A DNA stretch of 64,000 nt from Fragum whitleyi (Eukaryota; Mollusca; Bivalvia; Cardiida; Cardiidae), in the NCBI GenBank assembly GCA_948146395.1, contig OX411558.1, positions 50,269,122-50,333,121 of the forward strand. The letters are read 5' to 3'. Positions 1 through 10,676 of the stretch are shown here, piece after piece. Within the stretch, counting starts at the first letter, position 1; each line of letters starts with the position of its first letter. The notes beneath the pieces are model-generated. The model was given only the letters and a program-made list of their open reading frames with translations. It ran no database searches and was not told the origin of the DNA. A program made the translations under genes and the position numbers.

Positions 1-1490
1 CTGTCGGATATTCTTTTTGCGAGAATAAGGTCTGAAAACTGTCCTCTTTAACAATTTTTTCTTTAGAATTTGAATGTCTAAAAAAGAATGTAACAGGATA
101 AAAAGAATTGATGATAGGTGGGTGACTTGAGATGGAAAAGTTTATCGGGCTCGGCTGCGGAATTTATCCGGTTCGCCTCCGGCTCACCGGATAAATTCCT
201 ACGCCTTGTGCGAATTTGAATCGAGATTCACCTTTGACGTTAAGATTTTTGAAAGAACGTAAGTCGGGGATCACAGTGATTAAAGAAAGATTCAATAAAA
301 TCAAATTCAATTAAACGTAATCAACGAACAAATTAAATTCATTGTACTAGCTTCGAACACGTAGCCACAGTGACACCATAAAGGCTTAGAAAGGTTAGCT
401 TGAGAATAAATACTTCTGCCTTTGGTAAAAATGCGTGAATATAATTTAGAAGTGTAATCGTTAAAGTAACATTATTTAAAATAAAGGAATGGCTCTATAT
501 ATACTTTAATTCCTTGGTGACTATTTTGAATGTCAAGATTGGCACAGCAGTGAAGCGGAAGTGCCTCTGAACTTCCGGCTATATTTCCTGGACACGTTGA
601 AGCATTTATGTGTAGCACCGGTTGTTTGTTTACCACTGCCGAAACTGAACATAGCTTACTGCAGCGAGTCAAATCTGAAGGTACAGGGATTTATCATGCA
701 ATGAAGCCTCTTTTGATCTGATATCACCTGTCTGACAACATAACATGATATCGGGCAGCTTATTTTTAGAAACAGTTTGCATAATCTTTCACCTGAATTT
801 CTTTGCTTTTTAAGGGTTAATTAAAACTGAAATTGACTGCAGCATAAATTGAATAACATGTAAGTGTTTTAAAATAAAGCATCGTCATAACAAATTCTGC
901 CAACCTCGACCAGATAACTTTGATGTTAAATGACACTAACATGTTATTCTCTATATAGATACATCGTCGACAATTATTTGACATAAGATATTTGGGATCT
1001 TCATGAGAATTTGTTTGAACAATGCAGGTCTAGAAAAGAAAGGAGAGGATAATAACTTCTCTACTCTAGACAATGTTAAGACAGACTGTCTAAAACTAAT
1101 TCGAGTAACAGGTCTTTTTCTCACATTAACAGCATTTTTATTTAAAACAACCCCTTTATTCGCCATTTTCAATTTTCGTGTGATCTCTGTGTCCATACGT
1201 TTGTCTATTATCCATATGTTTTACCTTGTAGGTTAAGAGTGAATCGCAATCTAATTTGGCAGCTTTTTTTCCTTAATGTTTTGGTTAACTTTTTTGTTAA
1301 TTTTTCTCCTAAACGCGCACACTTTATAACTGCATAATAAACAAACAAACAACAAACAAACAAACAAACAAAAAAGACGCTTTGACAATTTATACAGTAT
1401 GCTAAAGTTTTAAGTTTCATACCTCCGTGAAATCAACAAATATTCTCTTTATCTCTTAAACATTCGAAATAACCACCTTAAATTCAAAGA
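1..1490. other. No gene recognised; one short hairpin
   Basis: No domain, splice-bounded exon or RNA gene could be supported here. A hairpin lies at about 160-198, with arms GAATTTATCCGG and CCGGATAAATTC around a GC-rich loop. An AAAC-repeat tract at 1339-1372 resembles the simple tail of the SINEs seen elsewhere in the window, but no SINE body could be recognised next to it. Confidence 0.5.
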
Positions 1491-1494
1491 CCTA

Positions 1495-1605
1495 CTCTTT
1501 CAGGATGCAAACATTCCAAAAGCGTTTTTTATGATACCCCGCTTTGCACACACACCCACGTGTAAAGCGAAGTACCATTCAAAAATAGCCAGCAAACGTG
1601 TTTTC
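1495..1605. repeat. Foldback element, degraded copy (CGCTTTGCAC family)
   Basis: The stretch has the layout of a family seen more clearly at 21083-21218, 21255-21390, 42479-42610 and 52418-52513. An outer arm with CAGGATG is followed by an inner ATACCCCGCTTTGCAC arm, a short loop, then the returning GTGTAAAGCGAAGTACC arm. The right outer arm is poorly preserved. No coding capacity is seen. Confidence 0.5.
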
Positions 1606-1686
1606 ATATCATGGACACAGGTTTTTGCTAAGAATCCGCCTGACCATAAAAAGAATTATAATCAAATAAGTACGTGTGCAATGTAC

Positions 1687-1878
1687 CTGTTGTGAAGCAA
1701 TGTGTAGGTATACATCCTGTTTCTACCTGTTGGTCGATCCCATTACACCTAGATCCACAGTTGGCTGGTGTGGGATTCGAACATGTACGCAGTCGTTTTC
1801 TAGATCCCTGACTACAGGTACCGGTACAGGCAGCCCAGGTCTGCCAGTGACTCCATCCACCATCAACGTCATATTGTT
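1687..1878 (-). CDS. Thrombospondin type-1 (TSP1) domain exon
   Basis: On the - strand a TTATTTACACAG acceptor precedes an open exon of 192 nt, which ends in ACAACAG followed by a GTACAT donor. Both ends are phase 1, the usual symmetrical arrangement for TSP1 exons. The translation holds GGWSHWQTWAAC, the WSxWxxW tryptophan ladder, then CTGTCSQGSRKRLRTC with the basic ladder, and later GSRCNG and GCIPTHC, giving the full TSP1 cysteine set. TSP1 repeats occur in extracellular matrix, adhesion and guidance proteins. No neighbouring exon was identified: earlier exons would be at higher coordinates, later ones beyond the left edge. One domain alone cannot name the gene; hemicentin-like, ADAMTS-like or semaphorin-5-like proteins all fit. 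A single orphan exon remains possible. Confidence 0.8.
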
Positions 1879-1930
1879 CTGTGTAAATAAGTATAGTCCA
1901 ACATTTTTTACTTGGCAGGGTATGGTTTAA

Positions 1931-2153
1931 CCCTTTTCTGTTTAATCCCTGCTTTTTACGTGTCTGTGATTTTATGATTGAGAAAACAGTGTGAAAAGAG
2001 AGGAAATTGCTTCTGACAAGCAATTTCTTTATTTCCATTCTATTTTCTACCCTACTGAATTGTTATTTTTCAAATTAAATCCACTTTAAATTTTTGTCTG
2101 CAAAACCTTTGAATTTGTATAGGTCCAATTTTTTTTTTAAAAAAAGGAAAGGG
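1931..2153. mobile_element. piggyBac-like MITE, copy 1
   Basis: A 223-bp element lies between TTAA tetranucleotides at 1927-1930 and 2154-2157. It begins CCCTTTTCTGTTTAA and ends in AAAGGG. The middle contains a hairpin around AAATTGCTTCTGACAAGCAATTT. A TTAA target duplication with termini starting CCC and ending GGG is characteristic of piggyBac-type elements. It sits about 49 bp upstream of the acceptor of the minus-strand TSP1 exon, in its intron. Other copies are at 18395, 42251 and 48996. Confidence 0.8.
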
Positions 2154-2159
2154 TTAAAC

Positions 2160-2652
2160 CTGGCGTAATTTGGTGAGTTATTTTCAGTCTACCGTTACAC
2201 GCAAATTCATGTCTACAAATTATAGGCATGATTGATAGAGGGATCAATCGTCAGCTTAAGGAAGAAGGTTTGTTTGCTTACTGGTGATTTATTACTTTGA
2301 ATTTAGATTTGTTGTCTACCTTTATATTTGTTGGTTTTCAGATAATATTTGAAATAGGTGCTTCACCCTTCACCCTTTGCTCCGTCATGTTATGTATACA
2401 GTTAAGAACATCGTGAAATAGGTTGTTTTGATTGATAGTTCCGTACGACTAGTTTGTCGTCAGGCTAAAAGAGAACATCTGTGAGCTGCGAAGGGTAATC
2501 GACCAAAGCCTTTGCTACTATCCCGACTTTTCAGGATTCATAGATTTTCTAAATCAAAAATAATAAATCTTTTTTTCCATACATTCAATTGCACCCGCTT
2601 GATTACCATGCTCAATCTTATCTATTTTTTTTGAAAAAAGAAAAAAATATGT
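2160..2652. other. No gene recognised
   Basis: AT-rich sequence with no supported coding or RNA feature. The stretch near 2471-2515 (GAGAACATCTG, then GACCAAAGCC) weakly resembles the GACCCGTC foldback family but is too degraded to delimit. Confidence 0.4.
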
Positions 2653-2913
2653 GACCCGTCTCGAGGAAAGGAAGCATCCGGGAACCCCGGAAACTATAAA
2701 ATACAGGGCAATCAGTTGTGGCGCTTTCAATCAAAAGTTAATAAGTAAAGCAGACTGATCACCTAGATTCAATGAACCAATAAAATAGTTGTGAAAATTA
2801 CCATTTCTCTTCAGACTGCACAGTCTGTGCATTATGACTTAACATTCTAAGCATCCCAGGCGGGGAGAGGGGGGTATTTTGCAGAGTTATTATTCCATTT
2901 CGTGTGACGGGTC
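2653..2913. mobile_element. GACCCGTC-TIR MITE, degraded copy
   Basis: The left end GACCCGTCTCGAGGAAAGG and right end TTTCGTGTGACGGGTC are inverted versions of each other and match the termini of better copies at 36867-37110 and 54418-54670. A small inner hairpin, CAGACTGCACAGTCTG, lies near 2814. No open reading frame. Confidence 0.55.
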
Positions 2914-3009
2914 AAAGTTACTTACTACTGCAGTTCACGTGTCCTTGATTTTGACAGTAATTTCTTAAAGTTGTCATTTTAGATGATGCTGAAATATAAA
3001 ACGAATTTC

Positions 3010-3236
3010 ATTTTTATGAGTCCGTTGTTCGATCCTTGACGTCGGTACATTTCCTTTCAGATATTCGTTTCCCACTAATGAGTGGATAATCTATCGTCAA
3101 CCCTAGCGGGCGTAATAATGATGTGAAAACTACTTGATATCCAAAATTTTGGTGTTCCAGCCACCGCGAAAAGACTGAAAGACTGCGAAAAGCAGCGTCA
3201 AACCCCAAACAAACAAACAAACAAACAAACAAACAT
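3010..3236 (+). mobile_element. tRNA-derived SINE, diverged copy
   Basis: The tail at the right end is an AAAC repeat (3205-3235). Reading backwards, the body matches the other SINE copies: a segment like AAAGACTGCGAAAAGCAGCG, then a segment with the CCACTAATGAGTGGATAATC hallmark, and a decayed tRNA-like head near 3015-3040. It is more divergent than the copies at 49552 and 55880, hence older. Confidence 0.5.
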
Positions 3237-3349
3237 ATTTTCACTCTCGCGGATGACAATCACATGGTTGTAGGTAAACGCTGTAAATAGTTTTTTTTGA
3301 CGACTTATCGTCACAAGTAAGTTACTAATTCATTAGAAACAAATTGAAT

Positions 3350-3560
3350 GAATCGTCATTTAATACCGGATTTTTTAAACAAGTCATCTATAAACAGATG
3401 TAAACGAGGCCGTTTCGAGTTTTTATCTGTTTCAGAAGACGAGTTTGATAAATTCGGATTTAAATTAGCACACATTTGAAATTCTTTTTATAATATGGCC
3501 TGCTTTTTTTGCGAAAAATCAAGGGAATTCCCGAAATTAATGGATTAAAGTTATTACGCG
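3350..3560. mobile_element. Partial TGACGTCA/hairpin MITE (left part)
   Basis: A hairpin is formed by AAGTCATCTATAAACAGATG and ATCTGTTTCAGAAGACGAG, followed by TTTGATAAATTCGG and TTATAATATGGCC. The same order occurs at 43880-44290 and 45415-45815. The distal part carrying paired TGACGTCA sites is missing here. Confidence 0.5.
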
Positions 3561-4580
3561 AATCATATAACAATGACAATAAAAAAAATCGGATCAACTG
3601 AAATGACGATCATTGTCGTGACAATTATGAGAATAAAAACTATCTTTCTTAATGATGACAATGATAAATCGTACAAGTCGAATTGACATGATAGCGCTGA
3701 CAATAACAGTACAAAAAAAATCGTAGCAACTCAAATGGACCATGATTGTGGTGATAATGAGAATCTGGAAAATGATGATCGAAACAATCTAACAACTCAA
3801 ATGGACAACGATAGTGCTGACAATGACAGTATAAAAACGTAGCAACTCAAATGGACGATGGTTGTGGTGACACTGAGATAAAAAAAATCTTTCTTGATAA
3901 TGACTATCGTAACAACTAAAATGGGCAATGATATTACCGACAGTGACAGTAAAAAAAACAATAACAAAACAACTCAAAAGAAAAATAATTTGATGACAAC
4001 GATGATAAAAACAATCGGAACGACTCAAATGGACAATGACTACTTTGAAAAGAACAACAACTCACATGGACATTGATGGTGGTGACAATAACAATAAAAA
4101 CAATCGTAACAACTCAAATGGACTATGACTACTTTGAAAAGAACAACAACTCACATGGACAATGATGGTGGTGACAATAACCAAACAAACAAAAAAAAAA
4201 AAAAAAAAAAAACAATCGTGACAACTCAAATGGACACTGACTACTTTAAAAGAACAACAACTCACATGGACAATGATGGTGGTGACAATAACAATAAAAA
4301 CAATCGTAACAACTCAAATGGACAACGAGTACTTTGATAAGAACAACAACTCACATGGACAATGATGGTGGTGACAATAACAATAAAAAATCGTAACAAC
4401 TCAAATGGACAATGACTACTTTGAAAAGAACAACAACTCACATGGACAGTGAGGGTGGTGACAATAAAAATAAAAACAATCGTAACAACTCAAATGTACA
4501 ATAACTACTTTGAAAAGAACATCAACTCACATGGACAATGATGGTGGTGACAATAACAATAAAAACAATCGTGACAGCTA
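3560..4580. repeat. Minisatellite, about 88-bp unit, with a decayed left part
   Basis: About six regular copies run from about 4020 to 4580. Each contains ACTCAAATGGACAATGACTA, a TTTGAAAAGAACAACAACTC segment, ACATGGACAATGATGGTGGT and a GACAATAACAATAAAAACAA segment, with a period near 88 bp. One copy is interrupted by a poly(A) tract at 4188-4212. From about 3560 to 4020 shorter, diverged units sharing AACTCAAATGGACRATG continue the array. Reading frames in it are by-products of the repeat, not genes. Confidence 0.85.
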
Positions 4581-4769
4581 GGCTTGTAGGAACCTTCTTC
4601 GTCATCTCGTTTTATTTCTGGAATTTTATTTTAAAATACACAGTATAGTACATTCGTGAAAGTGCAATGTCAATGATTTTAAATGAATACGGAATGAAAT
4701 TATATGAGTCAAACGAACGATTGATATGATTACAAAGCCAGTTAATGAAATCTTGCTTTTTCCTTTCAA

Positions 4770-5100
4770 TTTTTTCAATTTTCATCAATTATTGATGACG
4801 AGTTTAATAAATTCAGTATCTTATGATTAAAAATCTTATATTTTATGTAAAATATTTCCTGATTTTTTGTTGTACAAATGGAAATTACAGTTATTTATCG
4901 TTTGAAGTTATTTCGCTAAACATTTATCGCCGTTTGCAAAATGACGTCAGCAAATACATTATGACGTCATTAATTAAAACAAAAGTATTGCGTTGCTATC
5001 CGTTCTTAGCTCATTTTATATTATTTCACTAGTGTTATAACACTAGCGTAATATCAAAGATATTCAACGGGGTTATTTTACTCCTGTGACATAGGTCATT
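4770..5100. mobile_element. TGACGTCA MITE, right part
   Basis: Contains GATGACGAGTTTAATAAATTC, then AAATGACGTCAGCAAATACA and TTATGACGTCATTAATTAAA, an ACTAGTGTTATAACACTAG palindrome, and the terminal ATTCAACGGGGTTATTTTAC. These blocks appear in the same order in the copies at 43880-44290 and 45415-45815. The left hairpin arm is missing. Confidence 0.6.
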
Positions 5101-5666
5101 TTATAAATAAAAGTACTCAGTTCCAAAGATAAATTTGTGAATTTTGACAGACAAAAAAAAACAAAACAAAACCTGAAGCTTGAAAAGTTATGCTTGCAAA
5201 TGTAAACTCGGAGAATTTTTTGAGCAATTTAAAAGAAGCTTTAAAGTAATTCGCCTGAATTGTAAGCGTTTTTGAACGATTTACGGAAGCGGTAAAAATG
5301 TTATAAATTAATTTTTAACTATTTCGAGTGGAATGGGCGTCATTTTTCTGATGTTGAGAACCGAGAGAGTAGCTAGATGCTTTGTCGTAGTTAGGTTATA
5401 AGGGAAATGAATAAATAGCGAGTACGAAGTAAAGTTTGTTAATGATTTTTTTTTTTCATTTTTTTTTCTCGAAATGTATCAATCTGATACGGTTTATCAA
5501 AATAAAGATCGATAAATAAAAAAATTCATAGTGTATTGACAAGAGATAAGGGACGCAAATATATATAATTCTTTCAATATTGTTTCTTAAGAGTAATTTC
5601 TCATTAGCCTTGTCTAATACGAATCTTTTGTCGTTCAATGGTTGTTGCGATACTCCTTGATACTTA
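5101..5666. other. No gene recognised
   Basis: AT-rich DNA with homopolymer runs (5150-5162, 5448-5467). No exon-like open segment with splice sites and no RNA gene could be supported. Confidence 0.4.
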
Positions 5667-5913
5667 CAGTTAAAAATGTTGTAAAATTGACAAGCTTTTT
5701 TATGTCTTCGCGCTTACAAAATTCAACTAAGTCAGGGGAATCGTGGATTTTGCTAGCATTTTTAGTTTTAATTTAGTTGTTTATCTATTTGGTAATTTTG
5801 TGGCGTTTTGAATGGTTTGAGTGAGTGTTTGGAATGAATGAATAGAGCGCTGAGCAAATAGTTTTGAATGGTTATGATCGAGATAGATGTCAATTTCACG
5901 CTGTTCGTAACTG
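5667..5913. mobile_element. Tc1/mariner-like MITE, short internal-deletion copy
   Basis: The left end reads TA then CAGTTAAAAATGTTGTAAAA; the right end reads TGTCAATTTCACGCTGTTCG and AACTG then TA. The two ends are imperfect inverted repeats of about 26 bp with TA on the outside, as in the Tc1/mariner superfamily. The central palindrome around CGCTAATTTTGTTC present in longer copies is deleted here. Confidence 0.65.
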
Positions 5914-6196
5914 TAAGCTAACTTTAATCCGTCATTTGACAAAAGTTATTATATTACAATCGTAATTTGTCTCCCACCAGTGGGCAATTGATAAATAGTT
6001 CGCCTAAATAGGATGAACAATTACTCGGATGAAAAATTGTCTTTGAAAAGGAATGAAAACACAAGAATTCATGAGTTGTTGTACCCGTATCCGAGATGTA
6101 ACGGTTGAAAAGGCGTAAAAGCCCGTAAAACAAGCTATTCTTGGTACGTTGTTTTCAAATACTTTTGTCTGTTCGAATTCTGACATGGCCACGCTA

Positions 6197-6300
<104 letters not shown>

Positions 6301-6785
6301 TTACAAATCCTGGTATAAGCTTATTAATGTTACTTTTTAATCAAAAATAATAACTGTTAGTGATATAATCAAAATATTGTTCAATGTGTCATTGATTACA
6401 GCAGAATTAAGACGAGAAGATTATGAATAATTTTAGCCTCGGCAGGGCGGAGCCCAAGTTATGGGCGTTGTATGCACATATGGTTAATGTTAATAATCTG
6501 TTATATATTTACACAGTTTTACAGATTGTCGGAATATATAACTTGAAACGTTAATCGTATGTGGGTAACCAAATCATCGTTACTTCAGCTTGGACAAACG
6601 AGGATTTGGTAAACAACGACAAAATGTGTTCAATTTCGCTCAGGACGTTTATCCATTTAGTTACATGTAAAGAATACAGTTATTTACATGCGTACATGAA
6701 AATGGCCTAACATCTTTTGAAAGTAAACAAAATATATAAAAGTGACTTGCCAGATTACGTCACGACTAAGACACACCCTGTCAGG

Positions 6786-7187
6786 TAAAAAATAATGCAG
6801 AATACAAACCTGCAGATGCTAGAAAAACAATCGTCAGAAGAACTGTAACAAGCGTTTGTATGTGAATAATCATGTCCTGAAAAAGAAAATGATAGGGTTC
6901 GTTTGAAGCAAAAAGGGACCAAATTGGTTCCTGGTACGTTCGAACTAATGCCCATTCATGATCCTATTTTTCCGACAAACGGACAAGAACGTCTTGGAAG
7001 CTTAAGCGTTTGGTAGTTTTCTTGCATTTTTACTAGTATTTTATCGTATAGATTATCGTGAAATGAACACTCGCTCACTCGCTGAACCATTGCATTATCA
7101 ATCACTCGGGGATTCATTCATTCATTCATTCATTCATTCATTCATTCATTCATTCATTCATTCATTCATTCATTCATTCATTCATTC

Positions 7188-7245
<58 letters not shown>

Positions 7246-7745
7246 CATTCATTCATTCATTCATTCATTCATTCCTTGCGTACTTTAATAAAGATACGTA
7301 ATGAATATCGCTAATATTGTTCATCTTGAACAAAATTGGCGAAATTGGATTACCTCCCATTAAATTCACTCAAAAATCGCTCCATACACTCATTCAATTT
7401 CATTCCAAAATCATTCCAAAATCTTTCAGCTTTTCAATTTCACGATGCTCTTAAATGTATCTCACTGTTATGAAATATATAAACAAGACGAACAAGTAAT
7501 AGGGCCTAGCAATCATTGTCTTCACATACCAATCAGACGCTTCCAAATTCCATTAAGTCAGTGAACTCGTAGATTTTTTCTATCATTTCTATTCTCATGT
7601 AGCTGTTGATCTTGTCTATTTAGTCATTTTGGAGAGTTTTTTAATGGTTTGGGTGAGTATTTGAAATGATTGAATGGAGCGCTTAGTAAGCGATTAAGAA
7701 TGGTGTTGGTCAAAATGAGAGTCAATTTTATGATGTTGTTATCTG
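6786..7745. mobile_element. Duplicated block, copy 1, carrying a Tc1/mariner-like MITE
   Basis: The segment 6786-7710 is nearly identical to 15691-16759. Inside it, (ATTC)n at about 7115-7190, (ATTG)n to about 7245 and (ATTC)n to about 7272 form a compound microsatellite. MITE sequence surrounds this, including ATATCGCTAATATTGTTCAT, the inverted return and GGATTACCTCCCATTAAATT. In this copy the MITE continues past the duplicated part to a normal right end (ATGTTGTTATCTGTAC, about 7745), so this copy looks the more complete. The left 270 bp match no other repeat in the window. Confidence 0.75.
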
Positions 7746-8545
7746 TACTTTTTTCTAGCACCTGCAGGTAATAAGAGCCGTGTACTTTCAAAGCCGATTT
7801 ACTTGAACCATCTTATGTGGCATGAGACACTCGATTTCAAAGTAAGCATTTTTGGGTGAGGGTTCTTTTAAACATTTCTTGTTGGTGGGATAAGGAATCT
7901 TTTGAAATAAAATGAGTTTCTTTTGCTTTTTAGTTATGCACGGATGTTTTTTTTACTTCTGACATCAAACAGTTTCAATGACAGGATATTAGCATTTTCC
8001 GTTAGTCGAACCTTTCTTATGCTTTCAAAAATGTTTTTTTTTTGTTATTTATGAAATTGAGGGTACTGGCATAAGATATATTTTTAAAGACTCTCTAACG
8101 CATGATTTTACAATACTATTAGAAAAGATCAAGATAGAATTATCCCTTTTGTGAATAGACATGTCTGCTTTATAAAATGAAAGCAAAACTTTGAGAAAAT
8201 AGGATGTATTTAAGTTAACTTTAGCGTAGCGTATTTATTTGTGACCGTTGACTTACCGATTTTAATAGTCCAAATAGAAAACAGACAAATATGAAATCAT
8301 GTGACCGACTTATTCAACATTTGATAATTCCTGATAATAGTCCTATTAAAGCAGGATTGTTTACAAAGAGAAGTTTACATAAATAGGGTGATTTACCGTT
8401 TTGAAAGAAATTGTCATGAATTTGTAATATGTTTTTTTAGTTAAGCCAAATTTTCCAGCCCTGTGTACAGAAAATCGAAGCAAAAGTAAGCGTCGAGAAA
8501 GACAAACCTGCAATCCCCGTTGTCCGTTTTTTCCTTCAATTTTTA
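7746..8545. other. No gene recognised
   Basis: AT-rich sequence with no splice-bounded exon, recognisable repeat or RNA gene. Confidence 0.4.
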
Positions 8546-8690
8546 GGCGTCGCCGTCATAGAGTAGTTGTAAGAGCGTCGGACTGTCAATCTTAATTTCC
8601 AGGGCGGGGTCCCTGCCGGCGGCACACATCCTTTCCGACTATTTGTCTTCCAAGAATGTGTTGACAATCGTAGACATATCTGAGATTGTA
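8546..8690 (+). mobile_element. SINE, tRNA-like head fragment
   Basis: GCCGTCATAGAGTAGTTGTA followed by a GTCGGACTGTCAATC anticodon-like segment and GGGCGGGGTCCCTGCCGGCG corresponds to the tRNA-derived head of the SINEs at 49552-49826 and 55880-56164. It continues with CCTTTCCGACTATTTGTCTT as in those copies, then loses similarity. Degraded; not a functional tRNA. Confidence 0.6.
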
Positions 8691-8749
8691 CATGTAGCTT
8701 AAGTTCAAGAAAGAATTGTTTGTGATGGTAGTACTGTTGAAATAAAATG

Positions 8750-9170
8750 CAGTTAAAAACATCGTGAAATTGACACTCGTTCCGATCAAAAACATTCATA
8801 ATCATTCACTCAGCACTCCATTCATTCCAAACACTCACTTAAATCGACCGAACCGAAAAAGCTTCGAAATCATTAGATAACATTACGAAAACGTTCAAAA
8901 GAATTAATATTTAATTCAAATTGACCAAATAACTCTACTGGTTGGTGTGGATTTTAAGTGTCTGGTTGGTCCACGAAGACACACAAAAGCACGTATATTT
9001 CGTTAAAGGGAGGTAATGAATGTCGCTAATTTTGTTCATCTTGAACAAAATTAGCGATATTGGATTGCCTCCCTTTAATTTTACTCAAACCATGCTCCAC
9101 ACACTCATTTTTTCATTCAAATATCATTCCAAATCATTAATCGTGTCAATTTCAGGATGTCCATATCTGT
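8750..9170. mobile_element. Tc1/mariner-like MITE
   Basis: Begins CAGTTAAAAACATCGTGAAA, holds the central inverted pair GGGAGGTAATGAATGTCGC and GCGATATTGGATTGCCTCCC around TTTTGTTCATCTTGAACAAA, and ends in a decayed GTGTCAATTTCAGGATGTCC. Same family as 9278-9704, 17370-17758 and 19613-20316. Confidence 0.7.
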
Positions 9171-9277
9171 TCCAGAAATCCATTGTGTTATTATAAGCTC
9201 GAGCGGCAACGATATGACCGAACATTTGTTAAAAGCGTCGTAAAACTCCATTCAATAAAACAAACTTGTAGCACCTA

Positions 9278-9704
9278 CAGTTAACAACATCGTGAAATTC
9301 ACACTCACTCCGATAAAAAAAACATTCTAAACCACTCACTCAGCGCCCCATTCATTCATTCCAATCATCACTTAAATCATTCAAAAAGGCCCCAAACTCA
9401 CCGGAAAATATATCATCATTAACGCCATTCAAAATAAATAAAGCAAGAAAAAAGCGCGATTTCACTGACATAACTGAAATTGTGAGCGTCTGATAGGTTC
9501 TTGAAGAGAAAGGAAGCTATTAATAAAACTTATGTGCATATTTTATTAAAACGATGTAATACATATCGCTAATTGAAAAAAGAATAGCGATGTTGGATTA
9601 CCTCCCTATAAATTCACTCAAAAGTCGCTCCACTCGCTCATTCAATTCTATTCCAAAATCATTCCAAACCGTTCATCTTGTCAATTTCACGTTGTTCTTA
9701 ACTG
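9278..9704. mobile_element. Tc1/mariner-like MITE, well-preserved copy
   Basis: The left end TA then CAGTTAACAACATCGTGAAA and the right end TTGTCAATTTCACGTTGTTC then TTAACTG are inverted repeats. A TA precedes the left end; the right-hand TA has mutated to A. Length is 427 bp, with no ORF. Internal sequence contains the short CATTC/ACTCA-rich segments typical of the family and a GGATTACCTCCCTATAAATT block. Confidence 0.75.
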
Positions 9705-10676
9705 ACTTTGGTATTTATCATCGTGCAACCCTTTGAAAATAAATGAAAATATGACTGTTGGGCTAAAAGGGGCAAAACACCAAGGAGAGGGTGTAGGTCT
9801 CGGGGTCTATATATTAATTTTCAATTCTCTTTCTTCCAAACCGGAAGGCTGACAGAATTTATATTTCGCATCTATAGATAATCAATTCATATATACCTTT
9901 GTTTGACTACCATGGGAAGAGCACAAGAACAAAACAAAACGATAAGATTAATGCATGAAATAAAAATCAGTGACATCAAAAAAAAGTCGTATGTTCCTAT
10001 AGACGTACGAGGGATGATCCAGAAGTTCGGAAAATAGACTAATAACTTACGCATTTCTAGCTTGTTCAGTTTATATTTTGGTCAATTTGCCGTAACTACG
10101 GAGCACATTAATGTTTAACATTTGAAAATTTCCACGTTTATTACACAGATGTTGCATTAAAAGACCGTATGATTAATGTTTTGATAGTAAGCTTTTCTGA
10201 TGATTTATAACCTCATTTTACGAACTTTTGGGTCAACCCTCGTATGTCAGATTCTCTCCAATTGACAGAGTACTTTCGTGGATCCGCTCCGGTCTTGATT
10301 TACTTCCGAGGTCATTGTACCCTAAAATATCCGGTTAGAAAAAAAATGATGTGCTCCTTTTACCACACTGTTTTAAGGTTTAAGTAAGAGTAATGTGCTT
10401 GAAATGAGGTTCAGCTAAGTGCCAACCACTGCTACATTTCATGCATGAGATGAAATGCATTTAGGTGCGAACTATTTTTTCTTGGAGCCTGACCTTTCAT
10501 GGAGGTACCCAAGTCTGCATACACTTTACTACCAAGAAAATTTCTAGGGTTGTTGTGCGCAATTAAAAAAATTGTGAAAATTTTTATCCTACAAGGTACT
10601 GTTTTCTGGAGATGATACTCAATACTATAAAACGCTCTTTAAGCCGCACCAAGTTATTTAGCCCAAATTAGTTTTT
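9705..10676. other. No gene recognised
   Basis: No supported coding or RNA feature. The phrase ACGAGGGATGATCC near 10009 and a phrase near 10232 (CAACCCTCGTATGT) recur at about 32735, so some of this may be old repeat DNA. Confidence 0.35.

Noticed and set aside
472..672. Minus-strand open frame with several cysteines
   Set aside because: No domain spacing, no convincing splice sites at domain-like boundaries, and no relation to the nearby TSP1 exon.
3205..3235. AAAC-repeat run as a possible CRISPR-like or telomeric repeat
   Set aside because: It is a simple SINE tail with no spacers; the genome is eukaryotic.
3789..4337. Several overlapping open frames on both strands
   Set aside because: They lie wholly in the 88-bp minisatellite, so the frames follow from the repeat period and lack of stops in it.
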